64,000 nucleotides of DNA from Agrobacterium rosae. Its GTDB lineage: Bacteria > Pseudomonadota > Alphaproteobacteria > Rhizobiales > Rhizobiaceae. Below are positions 17,416 through 26,033 of the stretch, piece by piece. Numbering within the stretch: the first letter of the stretch is position 1; each line of letters begins with the position of its first letter. The notes beneath the pieces were generated by a model, which had not been told where the DNA came from, ran no database searches, and saw only the letters and a program-made list of their open reading frames with translations. The translations under genes were made by a program, and so were the position numbers. The stretch spans positions 132,626 to 196,625 of the forward strand of contig NZ_NXEJ01000006.1 of NCBI RefSeq assembly GCF_002915175.1, in the 5' to 3' direction.

Positions 17416-18573
17416 TCACAGCAGTGAAAGCTGCACGCCTGCACCTCCTGGAGCGATGAAGAGATCGTCGCGAAGGTGGATGCCGCGGCGGATCAGGCCA
17501 AGCCTTTTGGTCGCCATCTCGAACCGGCGGCCAATCTGCCAGGCATAGGGTCCGGCCCCTTTCATCCGCTTGCCGAATTCGGCGTCATAATCCTTGCCAT
17601 CGCGCATGGAGCGCACCAGCGACATGACATGCTGATAACGATGCGGATAGCTGCGCAACAACCATTCACGAAACAGCGGACTGACCTCCAGTGGTAGGCG
17701 AAGCAGCACATAGGACGCTTCTGTCGCACCGGCTGCCTTTCCAGCCTCCAATACCCGCTCGATCTCGTGGTCGTTAAGGGCCGGAATGACCGGTGCCATC
17801 ATCACGGCCACCGGAATACCAGCCTCCGTCAGTGTCTTGATCGCTTCCAACCGCTTGGTCGGCGTCGATGCGCGCGGCTCCATGCTGCGAGCGAGCTTGC
17901 GATCCAGTGTCGTCACCGAAATACCGACCTTCACAAGCCCCTTGGCGGCCATGGGAGCAAGAATGTCGATATCGCGGGTGATCAGTCCGGATTTGGTGAC
18001 GATGGCGACGGGATGCTCGGCTTTTGCCAGTACTTCGAGGATTTGCCGCATGATGCGCCATTCCCGCTCGATGGGCTGGTATGGATCGGTATTGGTGCCG
18101 ATGGCAATCACCCGCGCCTTATACCCCGGCTTGCCCAGTTCCCGTTCCAGAAGCTTTGCGGCATCCGGCTTGGCAAATAGCTTTGCCTCGAAATCCAGAC
18201 CAGCAGACAGACCCATGTAGCTATGGCTCGGCCTCGCGAAACAATAGATGCAGCCATGCTCACAACCGCGATAGGGGTTTATAGAGCGGTCGAAGGGAAT
18301 GTCGGGTGAATCGTTACGGGTAATGATGGTGCGGGGTTTTTCCACCTGCACTTCGGTACGAAACTCCGGCAGTTCCTCAATGATTTGCCAACCATCGTCG
18401 ACAGGCTCGTGCTGCAAGGTCTCGAAACGTCCACCGGGATTGATGCCCGCGCCACGTCCACGACGCCGGTCGATCTCAATCCGCAGGCCCGATGCATCGG
18501 CCAGCGCATTGGCAATATCTGGCGTATGGCCCGGCTGAAAAGCAGCCTGCCCGGAAAGCACATGTTGTCTCAT
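17416..18573 (-). CDS. radical SAM protein, PA0069/SplB-like family
   Basis: About 385 residues. The radical SAM cluster motif CEHGCIYC gives Cys104, Cys108 and Cys111; the surrounding NPYRGCEHGC and SYMG segments are typical of the PA0069-like group, related in the core to spore photoproduct lyase. The family uses a 4Fe-4S cluster and S-adenosylmethionine for radical chemistry; the substrate is unknown. The start is the ATG at 18573, with AGGAG seven bases upstream; the frame continues upstream without such a site. Confidence 0.85.
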   Translation of the reverse strand: MRQHVLSGQAAFQPGHTPDIANALADASGLRIEIDRRRGRGAGINPGGRFETLQHEPVDDGWQIIEELPEFRTEVQVEKPRTIITRNDSPDIPFDRSINPYRGCEHGCIYCFARPSHSYMGLSAGLDFEAKLFAKPDAAKLLERELGKPGYKARVIAIGTNTDPYQPIEREWRIMRQILEVLAKAEHPVAIVTKSGLITRDIDILAPMAAKGLVKVGISVTTLDRKLARSMEPRASTPTKRLEAIKTLTEAGIPVAVMMAPVIPALNDHEIERVLEAGKAAGATEASYVLLRLPLEVSPLFREWLLRSYPHRYQHVMSLVRSMRDGKDYDAEFGKRMKGAGPYAWQIGRRFEMATKRLGLIRRGIHLRDDLFIAPGGAGVQLSLL

Positions 18574-18615
18574 CTGGATGCTCCTGACCGGCATGAACCG
18601 GCTTGGTGGATGCAT

Positions 18616-18774
18616 CGATTCTTAAACCACGAATGAGAACATTACAAGAACAAAATGCCGAAACGCGCCATAGCTATTTCTTTTGCATTGCGGTAGGAAT
18701 TTTATCGATGAAATGTTGTGCCGGCGCAGGCTTTGCTATTTTATCGATCATAGGGATCACAAGCTGATAGACAT
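18616..18774. other. gap with direct repeat ATTTTATCGAT
   Basis: Two exact copies of ATTTTATCGAT occur at 18699-18709 and 18738-18748, 39 bases apart, just before the glycosyltransferase-like gene. They could be regulator sites, or chance in AT-rich DNA. Confidence 0.35.
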
Positions 18775-19293
18775 ATGCTGACAGTCATCATGGAATGCCG
18801 GGATCAGGAGCCGGAGCTTGCTCATACCCTTTCCACGCTCGTTTCGGGTGCCGTGGAAGGGCTGATCAGTGACGTCATCGTGTTGGACCACGCCTCCAGC
18901 GACGGCTCTGAGCGTGTGGCTGAAGCCGCTGGCTGCCGGTTTCATACGGAATGGGACATCAGGGATATCATCGGCTCGGCACGCGGCGAGTGGATATTGA
19001 TGATGGAGCCGGGCAGCCGCCCGCAAAACGGCTGGATCGCTGACATCAGCGAATATACGGCGCTGAGCAGGATGCCGGCACGCTTTGCTCCCTCGCGCCA
19101 CTACCGCCCATCGTTTCTGTCGCGTTTCATACGGCGCAGACCGCCGCTGGAATATGGCCTGCTGTTAGCCAAGCAGGAAGCGCTGTCAATAGCAAAGTCC
19201 GGCATGCCGCTCGATCATTTCCCCAAATCGCAGAAAACCCGTCGCCTGAGCGCGGAGCTTATACCTTCTTGGGTGCTGCGCGCGGCGCGCTAG
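18775..19293 (+). CDS. small glycosyltransferase family 2-like protein
   Basis: A 172-residue protein whose first 95 residues resemble the nucleotide-sugar half of GT2 enzymes: MLTVIMECRDQE, the Asp-containing VIVLDHASSDGS motif, then GEWILMMEPGSRP. The acceptor half is much shorter than in full GT2 enzymes, so it may be a minimal or non-catalytic member. No strong ribosome-binding site. It ends one base before moaB, which reads towards it. Confidence 0.65.
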   Translation: MLTVIMECRDQEPELAHTLSTLVSGAVEGLISDVIVLDHASSDGSERVAEAAGCRFHTEWDIRDIIGSARGEWILMMEPGSRPQNGWIADISEYTALSRMPARFAPSRHYRPSFLSRFIRRRPPLEYGLLLAKQEALSIAKSGMPLDHFPKSQKTRRLSAELIPSWVLRAAR

Positions 19294-19839
19294 TTACCCT
19301 TGCGCCTTGCCGCGCTTCAGGTGCTCGTCCAGACGCGGCATGATCTCCACGAAATTGCAGGGCATGTGGCGGTAATCCAGTTGCGCCTTCAAGATTCCGT
19401 CCCATGCATCCTTGCAGGCACCGGGAGAGCCGGGCAGTACGAAGATGAAAGTGGAATTGGCAAGCCCCGCAGTTGCGCGCGATTGGATGGTGGATGTGTT
19501 GATCTTGTCATAGGAAATGCGGTGGAAAACGGCGGAAAAGCCATCCATGCGCTTCTCAAACATCGGCTCCAGCGCCTCCGGTGTCACGTCCCGCCCGGTA
19601 AAACCCGTGCCGCCCGTGGTGATGACCACATCGATCTCGTCGGACAGCGTCCAACTGCGCACCTGCGCCGCGATAGCTGCCTTATCATCCGCCACGATGG
19701 CGCGGTCCACCAAAAGATGACCAGCCTCGGCAATGCGGGCGACAAGTGTATCGCCGGATTTGTCGTCGGCCAACGTGCGGGTGTCGGAGACGGTCAGGAC
19801 CGCGATGCCGACGGGAATAAACGCTCTTTCAACAGTCAT
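19294..19839 (-). CDS. moaB: molybdenum cofactor biosynthesis protein B
   Basis: A 181-residue MoaB/Mog-fold protein with the MPT-binding signature TTGGTGFTGRD and the GLANSTFIFVLPGSPGAC segment. The family adenylylates molybdopterin or acts near that step in Mo-cofactor assembly. Its start overlaps the end of ispE by four bases, so the two are translationally coupled though functionally unrelated. Confidence 0.92.
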   Translation of the reverse strand: MTVERAFIPVGIAVLTVSDTRTLADDKSGDTLVARIAEAGHLLVDRAIVADDKAAIAAQVRSWTLSDEIDVVITTGGTGFTGRDVTPEALEPMFEKRMDGFSAVFHRISYDKINTSTIQSRATAGLANSTFIFVLPGSPGACKDAWDGILKAQLDYRHMPCNFVEIMPRLDEHLKRGKAQG

Positions 19840-20726
19840 CTTGGCAGCCCATCTATGGTTTTCGTTGATTGAACATACCAGCCGGGGCGCTGTTGGCGAA
19901 GCGTGTTAGCCGCAGTTTCAGCGCCCTGCACAGTCGAAAAAATCCCGAAACAGGTCGCGCCGGAACCGGACATGCGCACCAGTTCAGCACCGGCCTGTGA
20001 CAGCAGGTCAGATGCCTCGCCGATTTCGGTCAAAACCGCCCGCGCTGGCGGCTCGAGATCATTGCGGCTTTTGCCGATAAAGGCCATCCATGGTTCATCG
20101 CCACGTTCTCCCAGCGTATGATTGTTCTTGCTCGTCAGGCGCTTGAAAATCTCCGGTGTCGAGACACCTTTTAGCGGATTGACGAGAACGAGGTTCAACA
20201 CCGGCATGTCATGGAGCATTTCGATGTCTTCACCAATGCCGCGTGCAATCAGCGGCTGACTGGCAAGGCACATTGGCACATCGGCCCCCAGTTTAAGGGC
20301 GATCTCAGCGAGTTTTCCGGGTGCTAATGCGATGTTCCAGTGGCGACACAGAACACGCAAAGTCGCTGCCGCATCCGCCGATCCACCACCGATTCCCGAT
20401 GAAACGGGCAGATTTTTCTCAAGATGAATGGCAACCGGCCGAAATTCGAGCCCGGATGCCTGACGCAGCAAATCCCGTGCCTTGAGCACCAGATTGTCTC
20501 CGGCATCGCTTTGCATGAGAGTTTGGGAGAACGGTCCGGAGATGGAAAAACGGTCTTCCAGCGCGTCTTCAATGTGAACGACGTCGCCCACTTCAGTAAA
20601 CGTCACCAGCATTTCGAGCAGATGATACCCATCTGCCCGCTGACCTGTCACATGTAGCGCGAGATTGATTTTGGCAGGAGCGGCCTCTATCGTTTCGACC
20701 GCTCCTATAGGCTTATGCGAGAGCAT
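19836..20726 (-). CDS. ispE: 4-diphosphocytidyl-2-C-methyl-D-erythritol kinase
   Basis: A 296-residue GHMP kinase of the MEP isoprenoid pathway, phosphorylating CDP-methylerythritol. The N-terminal APAKINLALHV motif, the ATP-binding LPVSSGIGGGSADAAA loop and the C-terminal MSGSGATCFG motif are all present. Overlaps moaB by four bases, and follows the TPR gene by six bases. Together with dxs at the window end it supplies precursors for the decaprenyl diphosphate synthase encoded two genes upstream. Confidence 0.94.
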   Translation of the reverse strand: MLSHKPIGAVETIEAAPAKINLALHVTGQRADGYHLLEMLVTFTEVGDVVHIEDALEDRFSISGPFSQTLMQSDAGDNLVLKARDLLRQASGLEFRPVAIHLEKNLPVSSGIGGGSADAAATLRVLCRHWNIALAPGKLAEIALKLGADVPMCLASQPLIARGIGEDIEMLHDMPVLNLVLVNPLKGVSTPEIFKRLTSKNNHTLGERGDEPWMAFIGKSRNDLEPPARAVLTEIGEASDLLSQAGAELVRMSGSGATCFGIFSTVQGAETAANTLRQQRPGWYVQSTKTIDGLPR

Positions 20727-20732
20727 AGCGCC

Positions 20733-22574
20733 TTAGGATTTCTTGTCCGGGGTAGGGGCAGGTGCCACGGGCGGCTGTGGTGTGGCCTGATCCTTCTTGG
20801 CTGTGTTCTGCGCGTCTTTTTCCAGCGGCGGTAGGCCGTTGGCGATCTTTTCCTTCACCTTCGCCTTGTCGACATCGTCGCTATCGCCGATCAGAGCGCG
20901 GTTCCACTGATAGACCGCTTCGATCTTGCGACCCACGCGCCAATAGGCGTCACCCAGATGGTCGTTGATGGTCGGATCGCCAGCGCGCAACTCGATAGCC
21001 CGTTCCAGTTCCGTCACCGATTCATCGAAAGCGCCGAGGCGGAAATGCGCCCAGCCAAGCGAATCGACGATGTAGCCATCATTCGGACGAAGCTCGACGG
21101 CGCGGCGGATCATGTCGATCCCCTCATCGAGGTTCATATTCTTGTCCACCCAGGAATAACCCAGATAGTTCAGAACCTGGGGCTGCTCAGGGTTGAGTTC
21201 CAACGCCCGTTTGAAGTTGGGTTCCGCCTTGTCCCACTGCTTCAGGCGCTCATAGGCGATGGCACGCTGAAAAAAGATGGTCCAGTCGGTCTTCTTCGGC
21301 ACGGCACCGATGACCTCGACGGCCTTGTCATAGTTCGCAGCCATGGCCGCGTAGTCCTTGGCATCGGACAAGACCGAGCCATAGGCAAGATAGGAGCGAA
21401 TGTCGGTTGGATCGGAGTCGAGCAATGATTTGAGGTGCTTGCGCGCCTCTTCCACCTTGTCCGTCTGCGCCAGCGTCAGGCCAAGCTGCAATTCGGAGAT
21501 ACGGTGCATCGGCGAATCCGCAGGCACTTCGCGGTAGAACGCAATGGCGCGGTCCGGCTGCTTCTGCGCTTCGGCAAGACCACCGAGCAGGATCAGCGTG
21601 TCGGCGCTTTTCGGGTCGAGTGCACGCGATGTCTGAAGGTAAAGCGTGACGATTTCTTCCGCACCTTCGCGGTTCAATGCACCGGCAATGGAGAACATCA
21701 CGGAAGCCGCACCTTCTTCAGCGGTCTCGACCTGCTGATCGGGCTTTTCACCCTTTTCGATGCTCTGGCGCAAAGCCTTCAGCGGCGCATAGTTCGGCGC
21801 GAATGTATCGCCAACGGCAATGGTGTCCAGCGCCTTCTGCTTGTTGCCAGCTTTGGCCTCCAGCCGGGCCAATGCCATCACGGCGCGCATGTAAGTATCG
21901 GTCGCAGTCGCACCGCCTTCGCGGTCCGCGACGGCATCGTTCAGGTTTTTGCGGGCAGCTTCGGTGTTACCCGTAACCAGCGCTATGGCACCGGCATGAT
22001 ATTTCTGGAAGATCGAGATCCAGCCCGGTCCCTTCATGCCATTGACGAGAGCCAGGGCTTCCTTGCCTTTGCCAGCACCGGCGCGCGCCCATGCGGTCAA
22101 CAGCGTGTTGACCATGCGGTCCAGATCGTTGGGGCCGGTATATTTCAGGATTTTTTCCGCAGCGGAAAATTCCTTGTGCTTGATGGCCGCCAGAGCACGA
22201 ATGATGGTGGTCACGCGCTCTACGGACGAATCGTCCTTCAGCGAATCAGCAATCTTCGCACCGGCTTCGAAATCGCCACTCAGCAACTGTGCGATCATCA
22301 GGCGCTGACGAATTTCCACATTGGCCGTGTCGAATTCCAAGGCTTTTTGGTAGAGCGTGATGGCGGTAGCGAAATCCTGATCCACATCGGCTGTGCGGGC
22401 TGCCAGAAACGCGCCGGAGAAAGTGTTGACCTTTGCGGGGTCGAAAGTCACCGTTTCCTGAGCCTTTTCGGCAGGTTTCGTCTCGGCAAAGGCGGCGGTA
22501 GGGCCAGCGCTTATGGAGAGTGCGGCGATGAAAGCCGCGCCACAGAGAAGACGAAATGCTGGTTTGCGCCGCAT
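20733..22574 (-). CDS. exported tetratricopeptide repeat protein
   Basis: About 613 residues. A signal peptide (MRRKPAF then a hydrophobic run ending GPTAAFA) precedes a long series of TPR-like helical pairs from about residue 45 to 570 and a Pro/Lys-rich tail. TPR arrays are protein-binding scaffolds; this one should act in the periplasm or outer envelope. The reading frame extends back to 22796, but the ATG at 22574 puts the signal peptide at the N-terminus. A GTG-containing upstream ATG at 22598 is an alternative. It likely co-transcribes with ispE-moaB. Confidence 0.85.
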   Translation of the reverse strand: MRRKPAFRLLCGAAFIAALSISAGPTAAFAETKPAEKAQETVTFDPAKVNTFSGAFLAARTADVDQDFATAITLYQKALEFDTANVEIRQRLMIAQLLSGDFEAGAKIADSLKDDSSVERVTTIIRALAAIKHKEFSAAEKILKYTGPNDLDRMVNTLLTAWARAGAGKGKEALALVNGMKGPGWISIFQKYHAGAIALVTGNTEAARKNLNDAVADREGGATATDTYMRAVMALARLEAKAGNKQKALDTIAVGDTFAPNYAPLKALRQSIEKGEKPDQQVETAEEGAASVMFSIAGALNREGAEEIVTLYLQTSRALDPKSADTLILLGGLAEAQKQPDRAIAFYREVPADSPMHRISELQLGLTLAQTDKVEEARKHLKSLLDSDPTDIRSYLAYGSVLSDAKDYAAMAANYDKAVEVIGAVPKKTDWTIFFQRAIAYERLKQWDKAEPNFKRALELNPEQPQVLNYLGYSWVDKNMNLDEGIDMIRRAVELRPNDGYIVDSLGWAHFRLGAFDESVTELERAIELRAGDPTINDHLGDAYWRVGRKIEAVYQWNRALIGDSDDVDKAKVKEKIANGLPPLEKDAQNTAKKDQATPQPPVAPAPTPDKKS

Positions 22575-22835
22575 AAAGGAACCTTTGCTTTTGTGCATAT
22601 GCACCGAAATTTCCGCTGCCGCCTTACAGTTCGGCGCAAGCGGATGCACCTTGACGCTGTAATGCTTGAACTGGATTGTCCTGCCCGAACCGAAACGATT
22701 CAGGCGATGACGCACCACGTCACGACAGAATGGCTTTTTTGAAGCAAGCCCGCAAGAAATTCTGCGCCTGATATTCGATTTGTGAGATGTTGGCATCGCG
22801 AAATGCCTGAATGGTTTCGCGATGCCTGAAGGCCT

Positions 22836-23852
22836 TCAGTTCACCCGGTCGATACAGAAGTCGATCACTTCCATCAGCGCGTTTTTCCACGGGCTTTGCG
22901 GCAGAGGCGCCAGCGCATCACGGGCAATGGTACCATAATGGTTGGCGCGGGTAATGGTATCCGCAAGGCCATTATACTTCCTGATGAGGCCGAGTGCCGT
23001 CTCCAGATTTTCATCCGTGCTCTCGCCGTTTTCAATCGCTCGCTTCCAGAAAGCGCGCTCTTCCACCGTGCCGCGACGATAGGACAGGATAACGGGAAGC
23101 GTGATTTTGCCTTCGCGGAAATCGTCACCGGTGTTCTTGCCCAGATCGGCAGACTTGCCGCCATAATCCAGCACGTCATCCACCAGTTGGAAGGCAAGGC
23201 CGAGATTCATGCCATAGGATTTCAGCGCGCTGCGGGTGGCCTTGTCGGTTTTGGCAACGATGGGGCCCACTTCGGCGGCGGCGGCAAACAGCGCTGCCGT
23301 CTTGGCGCGAATGACCTGAAGGTAATCGTCTTCGGTCGTTTCCATGTTCTTGGCAACGGAAAGCTGAAGAACTTCGCCCTCGGCAATAACGGAGGCAGCT
23401 GTGGACAGCACATCCAGCGCATCCAGCGAGCCGACTTCCACCATCATCCGGAAGGCCTGGCCGAGAAGAAAGTCACCAACCAGAACGCTGGCCTGATTGC
23501 CCCAGATGGTGCGAGCCGTGGATTTGCCGCGGCGCAGATCACTCTCATCCACCACATCGTCATGCAGCAGGGTGGCGGTGTGCATGAACTCGACGCTGGT
23601 CGCCAGCTTGATGTGGTGGTCGCCCCTATAATCGAACATGGCGGCGGATGCGAGGGTCAGCATGGGTCGCAGGCGTTTTCCACCCGATGAGATCAGGTGG
23701 TTGGCCACTTCGGGTATCATCTGGACATCTGAACCGGCCTTGGAAAGAATAAGCTGGTTAACCCTTTCCATGTCAGGAAGGGTCAGGTCGACAAGCGGCT
23801 TGACGGATGCGAGTTTGTTTTTGCTTTCTTCAAGCGGTATGACGACGCCCAA
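22836..23852 (-). CDS. ddsA: polyprenyl (probably decaprenyl) diphosphate synthase
   Basis: A trans-prenyltransferase of about 338 residues. The two Asp-rich motifs DDVVD (98-102) and DDVLD (in QLVDDVLDYGG) bind the diphosphates through Mg2+; GGKRLRP is also present. Agrobacterium-type bacteria make ubiquinone-10, so the decaprenyl product is favoured; chain length cannot be read with certainty. The TTG at 23852 has AGGAG nine bases upstream and gives the remembered rhizobial N-terminus; an upstream TTG at 23912 lacks a well-spaced site. Works ahead of UbiA (43659) in ubiquinone synthesis. Confidence 0.9.
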   Translation of the reverse strand: MGVVIPLEESKNKLASVKPLVDLTLPDMERVNQLILSKAGSDVQMIPEVANHLISSGGKRLRPMLTLASAAMFDYRGDHHIKLATSVEFMHTATLLHDDVVDESDLRRGKSTARTIWGNQASVLVGDFLLGQAFRMMVEVGSLDALDVLSTAASVIAEGEVLQLSVAKNMETTEDDYLQVIRAKTAALFAAAAEVGPIVAKTDKATRSALKSYGMNLGLAFQLVDDVLDYGGKSADLGKNTGDDFREGKITLPVILSYRRGTVEERAFWKRAIENGESTDENLETALGLIRKYNGLADTITRANHYGTIARDALAPLPQSPWKNALMEVIDFCIDRVN

Positions 23853-23968
23853 CGGTCCGGACTCCTGTTCACTATTGGGGCCGACAATAGAAAGCGTCGA
23901 TGGAAGCGGCAAGGGGCGAATTGCCTCACACCGTTCAAAAAGATGGGATTTGGGGTGGAAACTGACCT

Positions 23969-24199
23969 ATGCGTGAACTGATCCGTACAAACGATGCCGT
24001 TCTTCTGTCCTTCTCGCAGAGCCTGATGAAAGACGCCGGCATCCACTGCCTCATCGCCGATCAAGGCATGAGCATTCTCGAAGGTTCGCTCGGGCTTCTT
24101 CCCCGTCGTTTTCTGGTGGAGGAAGAGCGCGGCGACGAGGCGCGCCGCATTCTGACCGATGCCGGGCTTGCAGACGAGCTGCGCGACGACAAGGCTTGA
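23969..24199 (+). CDS. DUF2007 family protein
   Basis: A 76-residue DUF2007 (putative signal-transducing) protein; opening MRELIRTNDAVLLSFSQSLM and RFLVEEERGDEAR fit the family. The fold is a small ferredoxin-like domain of unknown role. It lies six bases before the methyltransferase gene, forming a two-gene unit seen in many rhizobia, and is divergent from the prenyl synthase gene. Confidence 0.8.
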   Translation: MRELIRTNDAVLLSFSQSLMKDAGIHCLIADQGMSILEGSLGLLPRRFLVEEERGDEARRILTDAGLADELRDDKA

Positions 24200-24205
24200 A
24201 AACCC

Positions 24206-24988
24206 ATGGCAGCCACCGTTTCCGAAACAGTCGATGCGTTTCATCGCGGACGCTTCCAGATTTTACAGCCAAAGGGCAGGGGCCACAGGGCTGGTATGGA
24301 TGCAATGCTGTTGGCCTCTCTCGTAGCTGATGATACCGCGTGTCGCGTGGCTGACCTTGGGGCTGGAGCCGGGGCCGCAGGCATGGCGGTGGCCTCACGT
24401 CTGGAAAAGGCTGACATCACCTTGTTTGAGTTTTCGTCGGAAATGGTCGATTTCGCGCAGCGAAGCCTGCAACTTCCGGCCAATGCCATTTTTAAAAATC
24501 GTATCCGCGTCCAACAGGCAGATGTCACCCTGCGCGCCAATGCCCGCAGGGAAGCGGGGCTGCTCGACAACCATTTCCACCACGTCATCATGAACCCGCC
24601 TTATAATGACGCAGGCGATCGTAAAGCCCCGGATGCGTTGAAAGCCGCAGCCCATGCCATGACGGACGATCTGTTCGAAAACTGGCTGAGAACCGCCGCC
24701 GCCATCATGGTGCCCGGCGGCCAACTCTCCCTCATCGCCCGCCCCCAATCCATAGCCGACATCATCACCGCCTGCGGTCGCCGCTTCGGCGGCCTGGAGA
24801 TTACCCTCATCCACCCAAGGGCAGGCGAGGACGCGGTACGAATGCTCGTCACCGCCATCAAGTGCTCCCGAGCACGCCTCACTTTCCGCGCGCCGCTGAC
24901 AATGCACGAAAACGACAGCCACGCGTTTTTGTCGGTGGTGGATGATTTGAGCAATGGACGGGTAGGGTATGGACGGAATCGGAATTAG
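24206..24988 (+). CDS. TrmN6-like N6-adenine methyltransferase
   Basis: A 260-residue class I SAM methyltransferase. The SAM site is ADLGAGAGAAG (about residues 49-59) and the amino-methylase motif NPPYND stands near residue 131. The family includes the tRNA1(Val) adenine-37 N6 methyltransferase; the likely substrate is a tRNA, but rRNA or protein release factor targets share the NPPY motif. Follows the DUF2007 gene by six bases. Its 3' end abuts the repeat island. Confidence 0.85.
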   Translation: MAATVSETVDAFHRGRFQILQPKGRGHRAGMDAMLLASLVADDTACRVADLGAGAGAAGMAVASRLEKADITLFEFSSEMVDFAQRSLQLPANAIFKNRIRVQQADVTLRANARREAGLLDNHFHHVIMNPPYNDAGDRKAPDALKAAAHAMTDDLFENWLRTAAAIMVPGGQLSLIARPQSIADIITACGRRFGGLEITLIHPRAGEDAVRMLVTAIKCSRARLTFRAPLTMHENDSHAFLSVVDDLSNGRVGYGRNRN

Positions 24989-25077
24989 TCTCGGCGCAGC
25001 AACCCCCATCATGAGTAACTTAGCTCAGGTGCGGAGTCGCCTCCGCAGTGTAGACCAAGAGTTAAGGGCTCGACGGT

Positions 25078-25138
25078 AGCAGCCCTCATCCTGAGGTGCG
25101 GAGGCAAAGCCGTAGCCTCGAAGGACGAGGGTTGCGGG
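25078..25138. repeat. palindromic intergenic repeat, CCTCATCCTGAGG family (copy 1)
   Basis: CCCTCATCCTGAGGTGC is followed by a GC-rich centre and GCCTCGAAGGACGAGGG, making an imperfect hairpin. A near-identical copy lies at 25849-25911. This repeat type is widespread between genes in alphaproteobacteria. Confidence 0.75.
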
Positions 25139-25230
25139 TGGTCGGAAGCGACGGATGCCGCAACGTCTCTCCGCCCTATGGTGAGGCGCGCGGCCCGAAG
25201 GGCGGAGCCTCGAACCATCGAGGGCGGCCC
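25139..25230. repeat. second palindromic unit 3' of the GIY-YIG gene
   Basis: CCGCCCTATGGTGAGGC and GCCTCGAACCATCGAGGGCGG are imperfect inverse complements with a GC-rich centre. It ends six bases before the stop codon of the GIY-YIG gene. Confidence 0.55.
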
Positions 25231-25235
25231 CTAGT

Positions 25236-25541
25236 TTAAGCTGGTTGCTTAGCGACCGCTGGTCCCCTTCGCGAAAGCTCCGGCAGCGTGTCATAGGCCA
25301 TCGCAATCAAAGCTTCCTTCTTGCGCCGGGACCAGCCTTTGATTTGGCGCTCCCGCTCGATTGCATCGACAATGCGGTCATAGGTCTCTGTAAACACAAG
25401 TTCCACCGGGCGGCGTTTGGAGGTGTATCCATCGTAGATACCGGCGTTGTGTTCCCACACGCGGGCTTCCACGGACTGCTTCGTCAGTCCGGTATAATAT
25501 GATCCATCGCAGCAACGAACGATATAGATGGTTACTTCCAT
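25236..25541 (-). CDS. GIY-YIG nuclease family protein
   Basis: A 101-residue single-domain GIY-YIG protein. The paired motif appears as IYIVRCC then YYTG; Arg27 in EARVWEHN and Glu near residue 62 in ERERQIKGW fit the catalytic arginine and metal-binding glutamate of the fold. Stand-alone members of this size (YhbQ-like) may nick branched or repeated DNA; function here is unknown. No good ribosome-binding site. Palindromic repeats lie on both sides, within six bases of the stop and about 75 bases of the start. It has no operon partner. Confidence 0.85.
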   Translation of the reverse strand: MEVTIYIVRCCDGSYYTGLTKQSVEARVWEHNAGIYDGYTSKRRPVELVFTETYDRIVDAIERERQIKGWSRRKKEALIAMAYDTLPELSRRGPAVAKQPA

Positions 25542-26033
25542 GGCGGGAATTTGCTGTGCTTGCGCAACCAGTTCAATGCTGAAAACTGCGGGTGTTTTGC
25601 CTTTTGGAGTAAAATAGTCCGCAGCCCCCGCCCTTCGAGGCCCCTGCGGGGCACCTCAGGGTGAGGGCCGCTACCGCTGCGGAGCAACAGGCTCAACGGT
25701 AGCAACCCTCAACTATCCAGAGCCACGGGCTCGACCCAGCAACCCTCACCCATCCTGAGCCTGCCGAAGAGGAGGTGTCTGTCTGTGCTGGGCTCAACCG
25801 ATAGCAACCCATCCTTCCGATGCGCCCTTCTGTGCTGGGCTCAACGCAGCAACCCTCATCCTGAGGTGCGGAGGCGAAGCCGGAGCCTCGAAGGACGAGG
25901 GTTGCGGGCCAGTGGCATCAGGTCGTTAAAGCACACACCCACTCACCCCTCACCAAATTATCACCACCCCCACCATTGTCTTTACCCCAGCCATACCCAC
26001 ATCGGTTCACATAGGAATGACGATGAGGATAAG
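25542..26033. repeat. cluster of CCTCATCCTGAGG-type repeat fragments between the GIY-YIG and S49 peptidase genes
   Basis: About 490 bases without a supported gene. Fragments are seen at about 25621-25680 (inverted, GCCCTTCGAGGCCCC then CACCTCAGGGTGAGGG), 25740-25775 (partial) and 25849-25911 (a full copy with AACCCTCATCCTGAGGTGC and CGAAGGACGAGGGTTGCGGG). Short tracts such as GCTCAACGGTAGCAACCC recur between them. The S49 reading frame is open through this DNA but its true start is at 26034. Confidence 0.7.

Noticed and set aside
21435..22742. 435-codon plus-strand frame opposite the TPR gene
   Set aside because: The minus-strand gene has a signal peptide and TPR repeats; this frame is its shadow.
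25078..25911. CRISPR array
   Set aside because: The repeats are palindromic, irregularly spaced, inverted in places and without unique spacers of uniform length; no cas genes are present.
25785..26033. N-terminal extension of the S49 peptidase frame
   Set aside because: These 83 codons run through repeat sequence, add a low-complexity segment, and the ATG at 26034 has a ribosome-binding site and the family N-terminus.
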